A stretch of DNA of 64,000 bases, from the NCBI RefSeq assembly GCF_002939475.1, contig NZ_PKFQ01000001.1, forward strand, positions 2,356,001 through 2,420,000, given 5' to 3'. This DNA is from Streptomyces cinnamoneus. GTDB lineage: Bacteria > Actinomycetota > Actinomycetes > Streptomycetales > Streptomycetaceae. Shown in pieces: positions 33,732 to 44,200 of this stretch (position 1 is its first letter; each line of letters begins with the position of its first letter). The translations under genes were made by a program, and so were the position numbers. The notes beneath the pieces were generated by a model. That model worked only from the letters and a program-made list of their open reading frames with translations, made no database searches and had not been told where the DNA came from.

Positions 33732-34358
33732 TCAGGCGTGCCCGAACGCCTCGCCCGTCACCAGGAACTCCCTGGCCAGGCCCGTCTCGTGCAGCCGGGC
33801 GAACGGGGCGAACGGCACGCCCAGCTCGGACTTGCCCCGGTCGAAGTTCCACGCCTTCTGCACGGCGAAGCGGTAGTCCACGGCGGTGTGGCCGGCGGCG
33901 TCCACCCGGACCGTGCCCGTCAGCCGGAACTCGGCGCACCGCAGGGCCAGCCACCAGTCGGTGCTCACCTCGCGGGTGAGCAGCACGTCGCGCCAGCCGC
34001 TGTCGGCGGGGTAGGCGGCGGGGCCGCCCGGCCCGGCGCGCCAGCGGGCGAGCGCCTCGGCGCGCCACCGCGCCAGCTGGCCGTCGGCCGCCGCCCGTAC
34101 GGCCGGCAGGGTCAGCAGCGCCTCGGCGTCCACCCGGTAGGGGGTGCCGCTGCGGCGCAGGTAGTGCCGCAGCGCGCCCGCCGCGCGGCGCAGGCCCAGC
34201 AGGGCCCACAGGGCGCCCAGCACGTGGCACAGGGCCAGGGTCAGCAGGTCGTAGGCGCGGACGGGGAGCTCCCCGTAGGCGGCGTTGGCGCAGGGCGCCT
34301 CCGCCTCGGGCCAGCCGCCGTCGCGGCCCAGCGGCCGGGTGAGGTCGGTCTGATCCAT
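33732..34358 (-). CDS. Conserved-looking protein of unknown function
   Basis: 208 residues. A hydrophobic stretch at about 34-56 (RAYDLLTLALCHVLGALWAL) is followed by an Arg/Ala-rich segment. The C-terminal half has many aromatic and charged residues (TDWWLALRCAEFRLTG, FAVQKAWNFDRGKSELG). Codon use and coding pattern look genuine. I do not recognise the family. It converges on sodF, with a shared terminator, and lies 112 bp after the DsbA-like gene on the same strand. The hydrophobic stretch might be a buried helix rather than a membrane span. Confidence 0.75.
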   Translation of the reverse strand: MDQTDLTRPLGRDGGWPEAEAPCANAAYGELPVRAYDLLTLALCHVLGALWALLGLRRAAGALRHYLRRSGTPYRVDAEALLTLPAVRAAADGQLARWRAEALARWRAGPGGPAAYPADSGWRDVLLTREVSTDWWLALRCAEFRLTGTVRVDAAGHTAVDYRFAVQKAWNFDRGKSELGVPFAPFARLHETGLAREFLVTGEAFGHA

Positions 34359-34470
34359 ACCGGGACATTAATGGAGCGGCCGCGGGGCCGCGCGTCGGCC
34401 GCGCCCGCCGGGGCGCACCCCCGCGTCCCGCGCGTCGCCGCCCGGCCCCGCCACCCTCTCCCGCCGCCGG

Positions 34471-35106
34471 TCAGTCGAAGACCGGACCCACGGTGCGCGT
34501 CCGCTTGATCTCGAAGAAGCCCGGCGTGCCCGCGACCAGGAGCGTGCCGTCCCAGAGCCTGGCCGCGGCCTCGCCCCGGGGGGCGGGGGTGACGACGGGG
34601 CCGAAGAAGGCGACCTCCTGGCCCTCGGGGCCCGGCACGGCGATGATCGGGGTGCCGACGTCCTGGCCGACCTTGTCGATGCCCTCCTTGTGGGACAGGC
34701 GCAGGTCCTCGTCGAAGGCGTCCGAGTCGTAGGCCTCGATGAGGCGGGCCGGCAGGCCGGCCTCCTCCAGGGCCGCCGCGATCGTCCCGCGGTCACGGGG
34801 CAGCGCCTCGTTGTGGAAGCGGGTGCCTATCGCCGTGTACAGCCGGCCGAGCACCTCGTCGCCGAACTCCGCGGCCGCCGCGACGCACACCCGCACCGGC
34901 CCCCAGGCGTCGGTGCGCAGGTACGCGCGGTACTCCTCGGGCACCTGGTCGAGCTTGTCCTCGTTCAGCACGGCCAGGCTCATCACGCGCCAGCGCACGT
35001 CGACGGGCCGTACCTTCTCCACCTCGGTCATCCAGCGCGAGGTCATCCAGGCCCAGGGGCAGGCGGGGTCGAACCAGAAGTCGGCGGTCACTCTCTCCGC
35101 GGTCAC
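34471..35106 (-). CDS. DsbA-fold mycothiol-dependent reductase, Rv2466c-like
   Basis: 211 residues from GTG 35106, five bases after GAGGAGA; the frame is open far upstream only because it runs opposite pepN. The start ADFWFDPACPWAWMTSRW and WRVMSLAVLNED match, from memory, the mycothiol-dependent nitroreductase Rv2466c family, a DsbA-type thioredoxin fold with a helical insertion. The active site is CPWA, so only one of the two CxxC cysteines remains (C15); the Mycobacterium enzyme has CPWC. A one-cysteine mechanism with mycothiol is likely. The gene is divergent from pepN, 132 bp apart. Confidence 0.85.
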   Translation of the reverse strand: MTAERVTADFWFDPACPWAWMTSRWMTEVEKVRPVDVRWRVMSLAVLNEDKLDQVPEEYRAYLRTDAWGPVRVCVAAAAEFGDEVLGRLYTAIGTRFHNEALPRDRGTIAAALEEAGLPARLIEAYDSDAFDEDLRLSHKEGIDKVGQDVGTPIIAVPGPEGQEVAFFGPVVTPAPRGEAAARLWDGTLLVAGTPGFFEIKRTRTVGPVFD

Positions 35107-35238
35107 GCGATCTCCTCTGCGGGGTTTGAACATCTCTGAACGTCTCTGAAAGAGCTGGACGGTCAGTGATTCAACAACCACCCCCCGTGCCATGATTCCT
35201 GGTGTTCGATATACGTGACGAAGACGAGGAGCCACGTC

Positions 35239-37836
35239 GTGCCCGGTGAGAACCTGACCCGCGAGGAGGCCCGGCTTCGGGCCCGCCTGCTGACCGTGGA
35301 CGCCTACGACGTGGCGCTCGACCTGCGGTCCGCGGTGGGCGAGAGCGCCGAGCCGCGGACGTTCCGCTCCGTGACCACGATCCGCTTCCGCTGCGCCGAG
35401 CCCGGCGCCGGGAGCTTCGCGGACCTCGTCGCCCCCTCGGTCACCCGCCTCACGCTCAACGGGCACGAGCTGGACCCCAAGGCCGTCTTCGACGGCTCGC
35501 GGATCGCGCTCGCGGACCTGGCCGCCGAGAACGAGCTGGTCGTCGACGCGCAGTGCGCCTACAGCCGGACCGGCGAGGGCCTGCACCGCTTCGTCGACCC
35601 GGAGGACGGCGAGGTCTACCTCTACACGCAGTACGAGCCGGCGGACGCCCGCCGCGTCTTCGCGAACTTCGAGCAGCCGGACCTCAAGGCCCCCTTCGCC
35701 TTCTCGGTGACCGCCCCCGCCGGCTGGACGGTGCTGAGCAACGGCGCGCAGGAGGGGGAGCCCGAGGCCGTCGACGGCACCGCCGCCACCTGGCGGTTCG
35801 CGAAGACGCTGCCGATCTCCACGTACATCACGGCCGTCGTCGCCGGCCCGTACCACGTCGTGCGCGACCACTACAGCCGCACCCTGCCCGACGGCACGGT
35901 CCTCGACGTCCCGCTGGGCGCGCTGTGCCGCAAGGGCCTGGCCCGCCACTTCGACGCCGACGACGTCTTCACCGTCACCAAGCAGGGCCTGGACTTCTTC
36001 CACGACAACTTCGACTACCCGTACCCGTTCGGCAAGTACGACCAGGCGTTCGTGCCCGAGTACAACATCGGCGCCATGGAGAACCCGGGCTGCGTGACCT
36101 TCCGCGAGGAGTTCGTCTTCCGCGGCAAGGTGACGCAGGCGTCGTACGAGCGCCGGGCCAACGTCATCCTGCACGAGATGGCGCACATGTGGTTCGGCGA
36201 CCTGGTGACCATGGAGTGGTGGGACGACCTGTGGCTCAAGGAGTCCTTCGCGGACTTCATGGGCGCCTTCTCGCTGACCGAGGCGACCCGCTTCACCAAC
36301 GGCTGGGTGACCTTCGCCAACAACCGCAAGGCCTGGGCCTACCGGGCCGACCAGCTGCCCTCGACCCACCCCGTGACGGCCGACATCCACGACCTGGAGG
36401 ACGCCAAGCTCAACTTCGACGGGATCACCTACGCCAAGGGCGCCGCGGTCCTCAAGCAGCTCGTCGCCCACGCCGGCCGGGACGCCTTCCTCGAAGGCGC
36501 ACGGCGGTACTTCAAGCGCCACGCCTACGGCAACACGCGCCTGACCGACCTGCTGGAGGTGCTGGAGGAGACCTCCGGCCGGGACATGGCGGCCTGGTCG
36601 CGGTCCTGGCTCCAGACGGCGGGCGTCAACTCCCTCACCCCGCAGGCCACCTACGACGCGGCCGGCCGGATCACCGAGCTGGCCGTCCTCCAGGAGGCCG
36701 CCCCCTCGCACCCCGAACTGCGCCCGCACCGGGTGGCCGTGGGCCTCTACCGCAGGCCGGAGGCGGGCGGCGCCCTGGAGCGCTACGCCCGGGCCGAGGT
36801 CGACGTCGCCGGGCCCCGCACGGTGGTCACCGAGCTGGCCGGCGCCGAGCGCCCCGAGCTGATCCTGGTCAACGACGAGGACCTCACCTACTGCAAGGTC
36901 CGCTTCGACGAGGGCTCGCTGGCCACCCTGCGCGAGCACCTGGGCGACCTCACCGACCCGCTCGCCCGCGCCCTGTGCTGGTCCGCCCTGTGGAACCTCA
37001 CGCGCGACAGCCTGCTGCCCGCCCGTGACTACCTGGACCTGGTGCGGCGCTTCGCGGGCGCCGAGACCGACATCGGTGTGCTCCAGATGGTCCAGGCCCA
37101 GGCCTCCACCGCCCTCACGCACTACGTCACGCCCGCGTGGCGCGAGGAGGGCGGCGCCGCCCTGGCCGAAAGCGCGCTGCGCGAGCTGCGGACCGCCGAG
37201 CCCGGCAGCGGCCACCAGCTGGCGTGGACGCGGTTCTTCGCCCGGCAGGCCGCCTCGGACGCGGACCTCCAGCTGCTGCGCGGGCTGCTGGACGGCACCG
37301 CGAAGATCGACGGCCTGGACGTCGACCAGGAGCTGCGCTGGACGTTCCTCGGCACGCTCGCCGCCCGCGGCGCGGTGGAGGAGCCCGAGCTGACGGCCGA
37401 GCTGGCGCGGGACAACACCGCCTCCGGCAAGCGGCACCAGGTGCGCTGCCTGGCCGCCCGGCCCTCGGCCGAGGTCAAGGCCGAGGCGTGGGCCGCGGTC
37501 GTGGACTCGGACGCCCTCTCCAACGCCCTCGCCGAGGCCACCATCGCGGGCTTCGACCAGCCGGGACAGCGGGAGCTGCTGGCGCCCTTCGCCCCGCGCT
37601 ACTTCGAGGCGGTCGAGCGCGTCTGGCGGGAGCGGTCCATCGAGATCGCCATGGCGGTCGTGCGCGGGCTGTTCCCCTCCCTCCAGGACGACCCGCGGAC
37701 GCTGGAGGCGACCGACGCCTGGCTGGCCGGACACCCGGACGCCGCCCCGGCGCTGCGGCGCCTGGTGCTGGAGGCGCGGGACGACCTGGCCCGGGCGCTG
37801 CGCGCCCAGGAGTGCGACGCGAAGGCCGCCGTCTGA
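35239..37836 (+). CDS. pepN: Aminopeptidase N, M1 family (paralogue A)
   Basis: 865 residues from GTG 35239 behind GAGGAG. The zinc site HEMAH (H312, E313, H316) with E335 eighteen residues on, and the exopeptidase motif GAMEN, are intact. The N-terminal beta-domain, thermolysin-like catalytic domain and long helical C-terminal domain have the usual ~850-residue layout. It removes N-terminal residues from peptides in the cytoplasm, probably finishing products of Clp proteolysis. A paralogue lies at 45977. The two share the start xGxNLTREEA and the catalytic region. Confidence 0.96.
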   Translation: MPGENLTREEARLRARLLTVDAYDVALDLRSAVGESAEPRTFRSVTTIRFRCAEPGAGSFADLVAPSVTRLTLNGHELDPKAVFDGSRIALADLAAENELVVDAQCAYSRTGEGLHRFVDPEDGEVYLYTQYEPADARRVFANFEQPDLKAPFAFSVTAPAGWTVLSNGAQEGEPEAVDGTAATWRFAKTLPISTYITAVVAGPYHVVRDHYSRTLPDGTVLDVPLGALCRKGLARHFDADDVFTVTKQGLDFFHDNFDYPYPFGKYDQAFVPEYNIGAMENPGCVTFREEFVFRGKVTQASYERRANVILHEMAHMWFGDLVTMEWWDDLWLKESFADFMGAFSLTEATRFTNGWVTFANNRKAWAYRADQLPSTHPVTADIHDLEDAKLNFDGITYAKGAAVLKQLVAHAGRDAFLEGARRYFKRHAYGNTRLTDLLEVLEETSGRDMAAWSRSWLQTAGVNSLTPQATYDAAGRITELAVLQEAAPSHPELRPHRVAVGLYRRPEAGGALERYARAEVDVAGPRTVVTELAGAERPELILVNDEDLTYCKVRFDEGSLATLREHLGDLTDPLARALCWSALWNLTRDSLLPARDYLDLVRRFAGAETDIGVLQMVQAQASTALTHYVTPAWREEGGAALAESALRELRTAEPGSGHQLAWTRFFARQAASDADLQLLRGLLDGTAKIDGLDVDQELRWTFLGTLAARGAVEEPELTAELARDNTASGKRHQVRCLAARPSAEVKAEAWAAVVDSDALSNALAEATIAGFDQPGQRELLAPFAPRYFEAVERVWRERSIEIAMAVVRGLFPSLQDDPRTLEATDAWLAGHPDAAPALRRLVLEARDDLARALRAQECDAKAAV

Positions 37837-38000
37837 ACCGGACGGACGTCGCACGCCGCAACGCCTGTGCGAGCCAACCACCGGTGCGGGCGCGGCATTT
37901 GACGCCGTTCCGGCGTTTCACCGGTACGGCGCCGTCGTGATTCCCCGACGGGCGCGTAACAGCGGTTAGAGGGCGGGCGGGGAGCGGGAATGGCCGGGGC

Positions 38001-39050
38001 ATGAACCCGAACACCCCCCTCTCCCCCCGCCCCCTGCACCACCTGTCCGACGTCCGTCACCGCATCCTGACCAGCCGTCAGCTGCGGGAGCACGGCGTCC
38101 CCGCCGCCACCGTCGCCGAACGCTGCCGTCCCGGCGGCCCCTGGCAACAGCTGCTGCCCGGCGTCTTCCTGCTCCACACCGGGCCCGCCACCAGCGAGGA
38201 GCGACTGCACGCGGCCCTGATGTACACCCTGCCGCGCGCCCGGGTGCCCGCCCAGCCGGGGCCGACTTCCGCCGCGCCCCGGGACGCGGGCGCGGACTCC
38301 TACGGCCAGGCCATGATCACCGGGCCGGCCGCCCTGGCCCTGCACCGCTTCACCTCGGTGCCCTCGCTGCTGTCCCTGGACCACATCGACGTCCTGCTGC
38401 CGCGCACCCGCCGGCTGCGCCCCACCGGGTTCGTCCGGCTGGTGCGGGCGCACACCCTGCCGCGCACGGAGCTGCTGACGGGGGTGCCGGTCGCCCCGGC
38501 GGAGCGGGCGGTGGCCGACACCGTGGCCCGGATGACCGAGTCGGCCGCCGTGCGCCGGCTCCTGGCGGAGGCCGTGCGCGGCGGCCACTGCGAGGCGGGC
38601 GCGCTCGTCGGGGAGCTGTCACGGGCCCGGCTGCTGCGCCGGCCGTACGTGGCGGACGCGGTGGACGCGCTGGTCACCGAGGGCCGGGCGATCGCCGAGG
38701 GCCGGCTGTACGAGATGGTGCGGGCGCACGCCCTGCCGGCCCCGCTGTGGAACGTCGAGCTGCGCCTGCCCGGCGGCCCCTTCCTGGTGGGCGTGGACGC
38801 CTACTGGCCCGACCACGCGGTGGCCCTCGAACTCGACCTGCGCAACCCCCGGCAGGAGGAGGACCCCTGGTCCGAACACCTCCGCGGGCGCGCGCACATG
38901 GAACGGCTCGGGATCACGGTCGTGCGCCTCGCGCCGGGGATGCTGCGCGACGCCGCGGCGCTGGAGCAGCAGGCCGCGGTCGTCCGTACGGCGCTGGTGG
39001 CGTCGGCCGACCGCGAGCCCGGTGCCTACGTCGTCGTCCTGCCGAGGTGA
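38001..39050 (+). CDS. AbiEi-like winged-helix protein with a nuclease-like C-terminus
   Basis: 349 residues. The N-terminus (ILTSRQLREHGVPAATV, then LLPGVFLLHTG) is the winged-helix start common to AbiEi antitoxin-like proteins. The C-terminal third (VDAYWPDHAVALELDL ... ERLGITVVRLAP) has the D...ExD pattern of a PD-(D/E)XK/DUF559-type fold. No partner AbiEii toxin gene is adjacent, so a toxin-antitoxin role is not supported. Such orphan proteins are common in streptomycetes and are probably DNA-binding. The start ATG 38001 has only a weak GGGG before it. It converges on the metallophosphoesterase gene, 7 bp apart. Confidence 0.75.
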   Translation: MNPNTPLSPRPLHHLSDVRHRILTSRQLREHGVPAATVAERCRPGGPWQQLLPGVFLLHTGPATSEERLHAALMYTLPRARVPAQPGPTSAAPRDAGADSYGQAMITGPAALALHRFTSVPSLLSLDHIDVLLPRTRRLRPTGFVRLVRAHTLPRTELLTGVPVAPAERAVADTVARMTESAAVRRLLAEAVRGGHCEAGALVGELSRARLLRRPYVADAVDALVTEGRAIAEGRLYEMVRAHALPAPLWNVELRLPGGPFLVGVDAYWPDHAVALELDLRNPRQEEDPWSEHLRGRAHMERLGITVVRLAPGMLRDAAALEQQAAVVRTALVASADREPGAYVVVLPR

Positions 39051-39057
39051 GCTCGCG

Positions 39058-40779
39058 TCAGCGCCGGGCGAGGACCAGTTCCGTGTTGCGGTCGGTGGGG
39101 TCCCCCGCCAGGGAGGTGTCCGCCCCTGGGGAGTTGAAGGCCAGCTCGCGGTAGAGGGCGGCGAGGCCGGTCTGGGAGAGGTCGTGGAAGTCGGTGCGGT
39201 AGGGCGCCGCGGATTCGATGAGGGTGGTGAACAGGGAGATCGTGCCGTCGTGGTTGTCCGTGACCTCGATGATCCGGGCGAGCTGCGGATAGTCCACGTG
39301 CGAGGCGGTGGCGATCTCCCAGAAGCTGCCGCGCGGGCGGATGCGGTTGCGGTGGCTGTGGCCGTTGACCCAGGCCAGGACGTTGTTGTGGCGCCCCAGG
39401 AGGGCGAGCACCTCGTCGCCGCCGTGCCGCTTCTCGGAGGGGCGGCCCGGGTCGGGCACGGTGTTGCTCATGCTCCAGCTCGGGTGGTGGCTGAAGATGA
39501 TCGCGTACTGGTCCTTGTGGGCCGCGAGCGTGCGGTCCAGCCAGGTGAACTGCGCCGAGCCCAGCGAACCCTGGTAGTGGCCGCCCGGGTCGGTGGAGTC
39601 GAGGCTGACGCCGATGACCCGGTCGGAGATCCGGAAGCTGTAGTAGAGCGTGCCGGAGTCGAGGTTGGCCTTGCTGTAGCCGTGGCCGACGGGGCCGCGG
39701 CCGGTGTAGCGCGGGTCGAGGTGCGCGGCCACGTACTGGCGGGGGGTGAGCGGCACCCGGCCCGGGTCGGCGGTGACGGTGCGCATCTCCCTGCGGTGGG
39801 CCTTCAGCATGTCCTGTATGCGCTTGCCCTTGGGGTCCGCGCCGGCGGCCTCGCCCTCCATCAGCCACTTGGCCTCGGCGGGCGGGATGTACTGGAGCTT
39901 GCGGTTGCCGACGCAGACGTCGGCGATGAAGGAGCCGGCCGCCGGGTAGCAGCCGCCGGAGAGCAGGTCGTGGTTGCCGAAGGTGGAGTACCAGGGGACG
40001 TTCAGCCCGGGGCTGGTGACGCGGCGGCGGGCGGCGGCGAGGTAGCCGTCGATCCTGGGGTAGCCGAGCGCCTTGTCCTGGTCCCGCAGGGCGCTCTCGG
40101 GGTGCCAGTAGAGCTTCAGGCCGCTGTCCTGGACGCCCTCGTAGTGGTTCGGGTCGCCCGTGTCGGGATTCATCCGGCCGCCGCTGAGGGCGGTGAGGAA
40201 CCACTCCACCTCGATCTTGGCGTTCTCGTCGCCGTTGTCGCCGGTGGTGATGACGAAGCCGAACGGGGTACCGGTGGCGGGCCCCCGGCGCACCCTGTTG
40301 ACCCGCTCGACCAGGGACACCACGCCCGGCAGGGTCAGCGCCTCGTGCGGCCGCCAGGCGCCGGGCTCCCCGGAGCGGAAGAACTCGTAGCGCAGGGGGT
40401 GCTGTACGTCCGTCAGGTGCAGGTCGGTGAACTGCACGAACGAGGCGAGCGTGGTGCGCCGGTCCTCGCGCCCCCGGCGTGCCTCCGCCAGCTCGGACCG
40501 CACCAGCCGCGGCCAGCCCGGGCCGTCGCCCAGGCGCCGGTAGCCGCCCGATCCGCGCGGGGCGGCGACGGACGCGAGGGTGGTGCCGGCGCCGGTGGGC
40601 GCGGCGGCCTGTGCCGCCGCGGGGTCGGGGTCCGGGCCGGCCGGGGCCGCGGCGGCCGGGCTGCTGCCCGCGCCCACGGCGAGGTCCAGTCCGGCGGCCG
40701 TGGTGACGGCACCCGCGGCGGCCAGGAAGGCGCGGCGGTCGAGGTGCGAGGCTGCGGTTCTGCGGGATCTGCGATGCAT
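39058..40779 (-). CDS. Secreted calcineurin-like metallophosphoesterase (TIGR03767 type)
   Basis: 573 residues. A twin-arginine signal is seen (DRRAFLAAAGAV then Ala-rich). Metal-binding blocks of the calcineurin fold follow in order: FTDLHLTD, TTGDNGDE, STFGNHD, FSHHPSW and NGHSHRN. The overall layout resembles the actinobacterial TIGR03767 metallophosphoesterase family by memory. It is predicted to be folded before export and to act outside the cell on phosphate esters. The ATG has a GGGGAGA site. Its upstream region carries 11-bp spaced GTTCAC-type repeats like PhoP boxes, so control by phosphate is plausible. Confidence 0.9.
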   Translation of the reverse strand: MHRRSRRTAASHLDRRAFLAAAGAVTTAAGLDLAVGAGSSPAAAAPAGPDPDPAAAQAAAPTGAGTTLASVAAPRGSGGYRRLGDGPGWPRLVRSELAEARRGREDRRTTLASFVQFTDLHLTDVQHPLRYEFFRSGEPGAWRPHEALTLPGVVSLVERVNRVRRGPATGTPFGFVITTGDNGDENAKIEVEWFLTALSGGRMNPDTGDPNHYEGVQDSGLKLYWHPESALRDQDKALGYPRIDGYLAAARRRVTSPGLNVPWYSTFGNHDLLSGGCYPAAGSFIADVCVGNRKLQYIPPAEAKWLMEGEAAGADPKGKRIQDMLKAHRREMRTVTADPGRVPLTPRQYVAAHLDPRYTGRGPVGHGYSKANLDSGTLYYSFRISDRVIGVSLDSTDPGGHYQGSLGSAQFTWLDRTLAAHKDQYAIIFSHHPSWSMSNTVPDPGRPSEKRHGGDEVLALLGRHNNVLAWVNGHSHRNRIRPRGSFWEIATASHVDYPQLARIIEVTDNHDGTISLFTTLIESAAPYRTDFHDLSQTGLAALYRELAFNSPGADTSLAGDPTDRNTELVLARR

Positions 40780-40870
40780 GGCGGTCTCCCCAGTGCGAAC
40801 GCGAAGGCAGGCGGTCTGGCCGGCGGGCGGCGGGCGGCGGGCGGTGTCAGTGAGGATCGTTGGCAGCGCG

Positions 40871-40899
40871 GGTGGCCTGGGCGTGAACTGGGCCGCAAC
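40871..40899 (-). promoter_or_regulatory. Candidate PhoP box (minus orientation)
   Basis: On the minus strand three units with 11-bp spacing read GTTGCGG-CCCA, GTTCACG-CCCA and GGCCACC. The central unit matches the GTTCACC direct-repeat unit of PhoP boxes at six of seven bases. It lies 92-120 bp before the metallophosphoesterase start. Confidence 0.35.
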
Positions 40900-40975
40900 G
40901 GTCGCCGCCGATCACCTCACATCGATCTTGGCTACTGCGAACTGACATACACCACTCGTCCCCTGGAGTGCTGAC

Positions 40976-40993
40976 GCTCACTCAGCGTTCACC
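40976..40993 (+). promoter_or_regulatory. Candidate PhoP box (plus orientation)
   Basis: GCTCACT-CAGC-GTTCACC: two GTTCACC-like heptamers 11 bp apart, the layout of a Streptomyces PhoP direct-repeat core. It lies about 200 bp upstream of the metallophosphoesterase gene. Confidence 0.4.
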
Positions 40994-41271
40994 CGCGAGG
41001 GAACAGCGGGGCCGGTCGCGGGCACGGCGCTCTAGCCCGTTTGTCGTAGAGGTGCTGAGCTGCGGTGACGCCCCTGACCGCTTCACGGTGTCCGTCCTGC
41101 TTCATCCCGTGTGGTGCGTGGCGGGTTTACGCCATCCTTACATTCCTGCCCTGACAACTCTCCCCAAACCCCCGTCACTTCCATGAAAGTGATCGGTCAT
41201 CCGGTTCCGATTTCCGGACGCGTCGTCGTTGCCCTTTTTGTTCACCTCGTTACTTCCAGTCAGGGATGTTG

Positions 41272-44200
41272 ATGACCCCCACAGCCGAATCCGCGAACAC
41301 GCCGCGCGGCGGCGCGAGACCCGCGGTCCGAATAGCCCTCGCGGCCGGACTCGTGGCCGCGCTCACCGCCGCGGGCGCCGCGCCCGCCTTCGCCGTCGAC
41401 GACCCGTGGACGGTGGCGCCGCCCACCGGGCCCGTGAAGGCGCCCAACTCGGGCGGCGACAAGCTCGGTTCGCAGGACGCCGAGCTGCTCGCCAAGGCCA
41501 AGGCCAAGGGCGACGAGACGGTCACCATGATGATCGCCACCGCGCCCGGCCAGACCGGCCAGGTCGCCGGCAAGCTCGGCGCCATCGACGGCGCGTCGGT
41601 GGGCGAGGCCTACGACAAGCTCGGCTACGTGCGGGCCACGGTGCCGACGGCCAAGGCCGACGCCGCCATCGACGAGGCGAAGAAGCTGTCCTCGGTGCAC
41701 GGCATCGACCTCAAGCAGGAGATCCGGCTCCCGGACCCGACGCCCCGCGCGGACGCCGCGCAGAACGCGCCGGCCCTCGCCAAGGACCGCAAGTACCCGG
41801 CCCCCGACAGGCGGACCCCGGCGAAGAACCCCTACCAGCCGGCCTTCGAGACCGGTGCCGTCGGCTTCGTCGAGGACCACCCCGAGGCCGACGGCCGGGG
41901 CGTGACCATCGGCGTCCTGGACTCCGGCGTCGACCTCGCGCACCCGGCGCTGCAGAAGACCACCACCGGCGAGCGCAAGATCGTCGACTGGGTCACCGCC
42001 ACCGACCCGGTCACCGACCAGGACGGCACCTGGCGGCCGATGCTCACCGACGCCTCCGGCCCGAGCTTCTCCTACAACGGCCGCACCTACACCGCGCCCG
42101 CCGGCTCGTACCAGGTCAGCCTGTTCCGTGAGAGCGTCACCGCCGGCGGCGACATGAAGGGCGACCTCAACCGGGACGGCGACACCAAGGACTCCTGGGC
42201 CGTCCTGTACGACAAGGCCAGGGGAACCGTCCGCGTCGACCTCGACGACGACGGGGACTTCACCGACGACGAGGAGATGAAGCCGTACAAGGACGGCTTC
42301 CAGGTCGGCTACTTCGGCAAGGACAACCCCGACACCCCGATCGCCGAGCGCATCCCCTTCGTCGTGCAGATCCGCAAGGACGTCCCGCTGGACCCGCTGG
42401 GCGGCGACTGGGTCGGCAAGAAGAGCGACTTCGTCAACATCGGCGTCATCGAGTCCGAGCACGGCACGCACGTCGCGGGCATCACGGCGGCCCACGGGCT
42501 CTTCGGCGGCCGGATGAACGGCGCCGCCCCCGGCGCGAAGATCGTCTCCTCCCGGGCCTGCACCTGGACCGGCGGCTGCACCAACGTGGCGCTCACCGAG
42601 GGCATGATCGACCTCGTGGTGAACCACGGCGTCGACATCGTCAACATGTCGATCGGCGGCCTGCCGGCGCTCAACGACGGCAACAACGCCCGCTCCGAGC
42701 TCTACACCCGCCTCATCGACACCTACGGCGTCCAGCTGGTGATCTCGGCGGGAAACAGCGGCCCCGGCACCAACACCATCGGCGACCCCGGCCTGGCCGA
42801 CAAGGTCATCAGCGTCGGCGCCTCCGTCTCCCGGGAGACCTGGGCGGCCAACTACGGCTCGCAGGTCAAGACCCCCTACGCGATGATGCCGTTCTCCTCG
42901 CGCGGCCCGCGTGAGGACGGCGGCCTCACCCCGACGATCACCGCCCCGGGCGCCTCGGTCAACACCACGCCCACCTGGGAGCCCGGCGCCCCCGTCGCCG
43001 AGGCGGGCTACGCGCTGCCGCCCGGCTACGGCATGCTCCAGGGCACCTCGATGGCCTCCCCGCAGGCGGCCGGCGCCTCGGCGCTGCTGATCTCGGCGGC
43101 CAAGCAGAAGCACATGAAGCTGAGCCCGGCGGACCTGCGCACGGCGCTCACCAGCACCGCGAAGAAGATCAAGGGCTTCCAGGCGCACGAGCAGGGCGCC
43201 GGCTTGATCAACATCGAGGACGCCTGGGACGCGCTGCGCCACGGCGCCACCGCCCACGACTACACCGTCAAGGCCCCGGTCACCACCGCGCTGTCCGGCT
43301 CGCTCAAGACCCCCGGCTACGGCACCGGCGTCTACGACCGCGAAGGCGGCCTCAAGGCCGGCGAGAGCCGGACCTACGACGTCACGATCACCCGCACCTC
43401 CGGCCCGGACAAGGCCGTGTGGCACGAGCTGAAGTGGCGGCACAACGACGGCACCTTCAAGCTCGCCGGCGACGACGAGGTCAAGCTGCCGCTGAACACG
43501 CCCGTGACCGTCAAGGTCAAGGCCAAGGCCAAGAGCGCCGGCATCCACAGCGCCATCCTGACCGTCGACGACGACCGCACCGAGGGCGTCGACAAGCAGA
43601 TCATGACGACCGTCGTGGTCGCCGAGCCGCTCGCCAAGCCGTCGTACGTCCTCAAGGCCTCCGGCACGGTGCAGCGCAACGCCACGACCTCCTACTTCGT
43701 GACGGTCCCCAAGGGCGCGAAGACGCTGGAGGTCGCGATGAGCGGCCTGGCCGCCGGCAGCCAGACCCGTTTCATCGCCATCAACCCCTACGGCGTCCCG
43801 GTCGACCCGACGTCCACGCCGAACTGCTACCCGAACTACCCCAACCCGGCCGACACCTGCCGCCCGGACCTGCGCTCCTACGCGAACCCGCTGCCGGGCA
43901 CCTGGGAGATCGAGGTCGAGTCCCGCCGCACGTCCCCGCTGCTGGACAACCCCTACACCGTGACCGCCACGGCGCTGGGCGTCTCCTTCGAGCCCGCCCT
44001 CCAGTCGGTCCCCGAGGCCAAGGTCGGCACCCCGGCGGCCGTCACCTGGCAGGCCACCAACGGCTTCGCCGCGCTGGAGGGCTCCCTCAAGGGCGGCCAG
44101 CTCGGCTCCTCGAAGATCGACCGGCCGGTCATCCAGCAGGGGGCGAAGCAGACCAGCAAGGTCACCCTCGGTGAGGGCGTCAGCCGCTTCGCCGCCGTCA

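Larger units (their letters stand above)
40780..41271. other. Divergent promoter region, metallophosphoesterase and subtilase
   Basis: 492 bp with no convincing gene. It holds two candidate PhoP-box arrays (40871-40899 and 40976-40993) and an AT-richer stretch before the subtilase gene (about 41160-41260), where its promoter should lie. Confidence 0.5.

Noticed and set aside
35107..37881. Long upstream extension of the DsbA-like gene through the pepN locus
   Set aside because: The extension is antisense to pepN. A GTG with GAGGAGA at ideal spacing sits exactly at the family start.
38001..39050. AbiE-type toxin-antitoxin system
   Set aside because: Only an AbiEi-like winged-helix protein is present. 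No nucleotidyltransferase toxin (AbiEii) gene is adjacent.
39022..40974. 650-codon plus-strand frame over the metallophosphoesterase gene
   Set aside because: Antisense shadow: low-complexity Val/Gly/Ala/Glu product, while the minus strand has a Tat signal and all metal-binding blocks.
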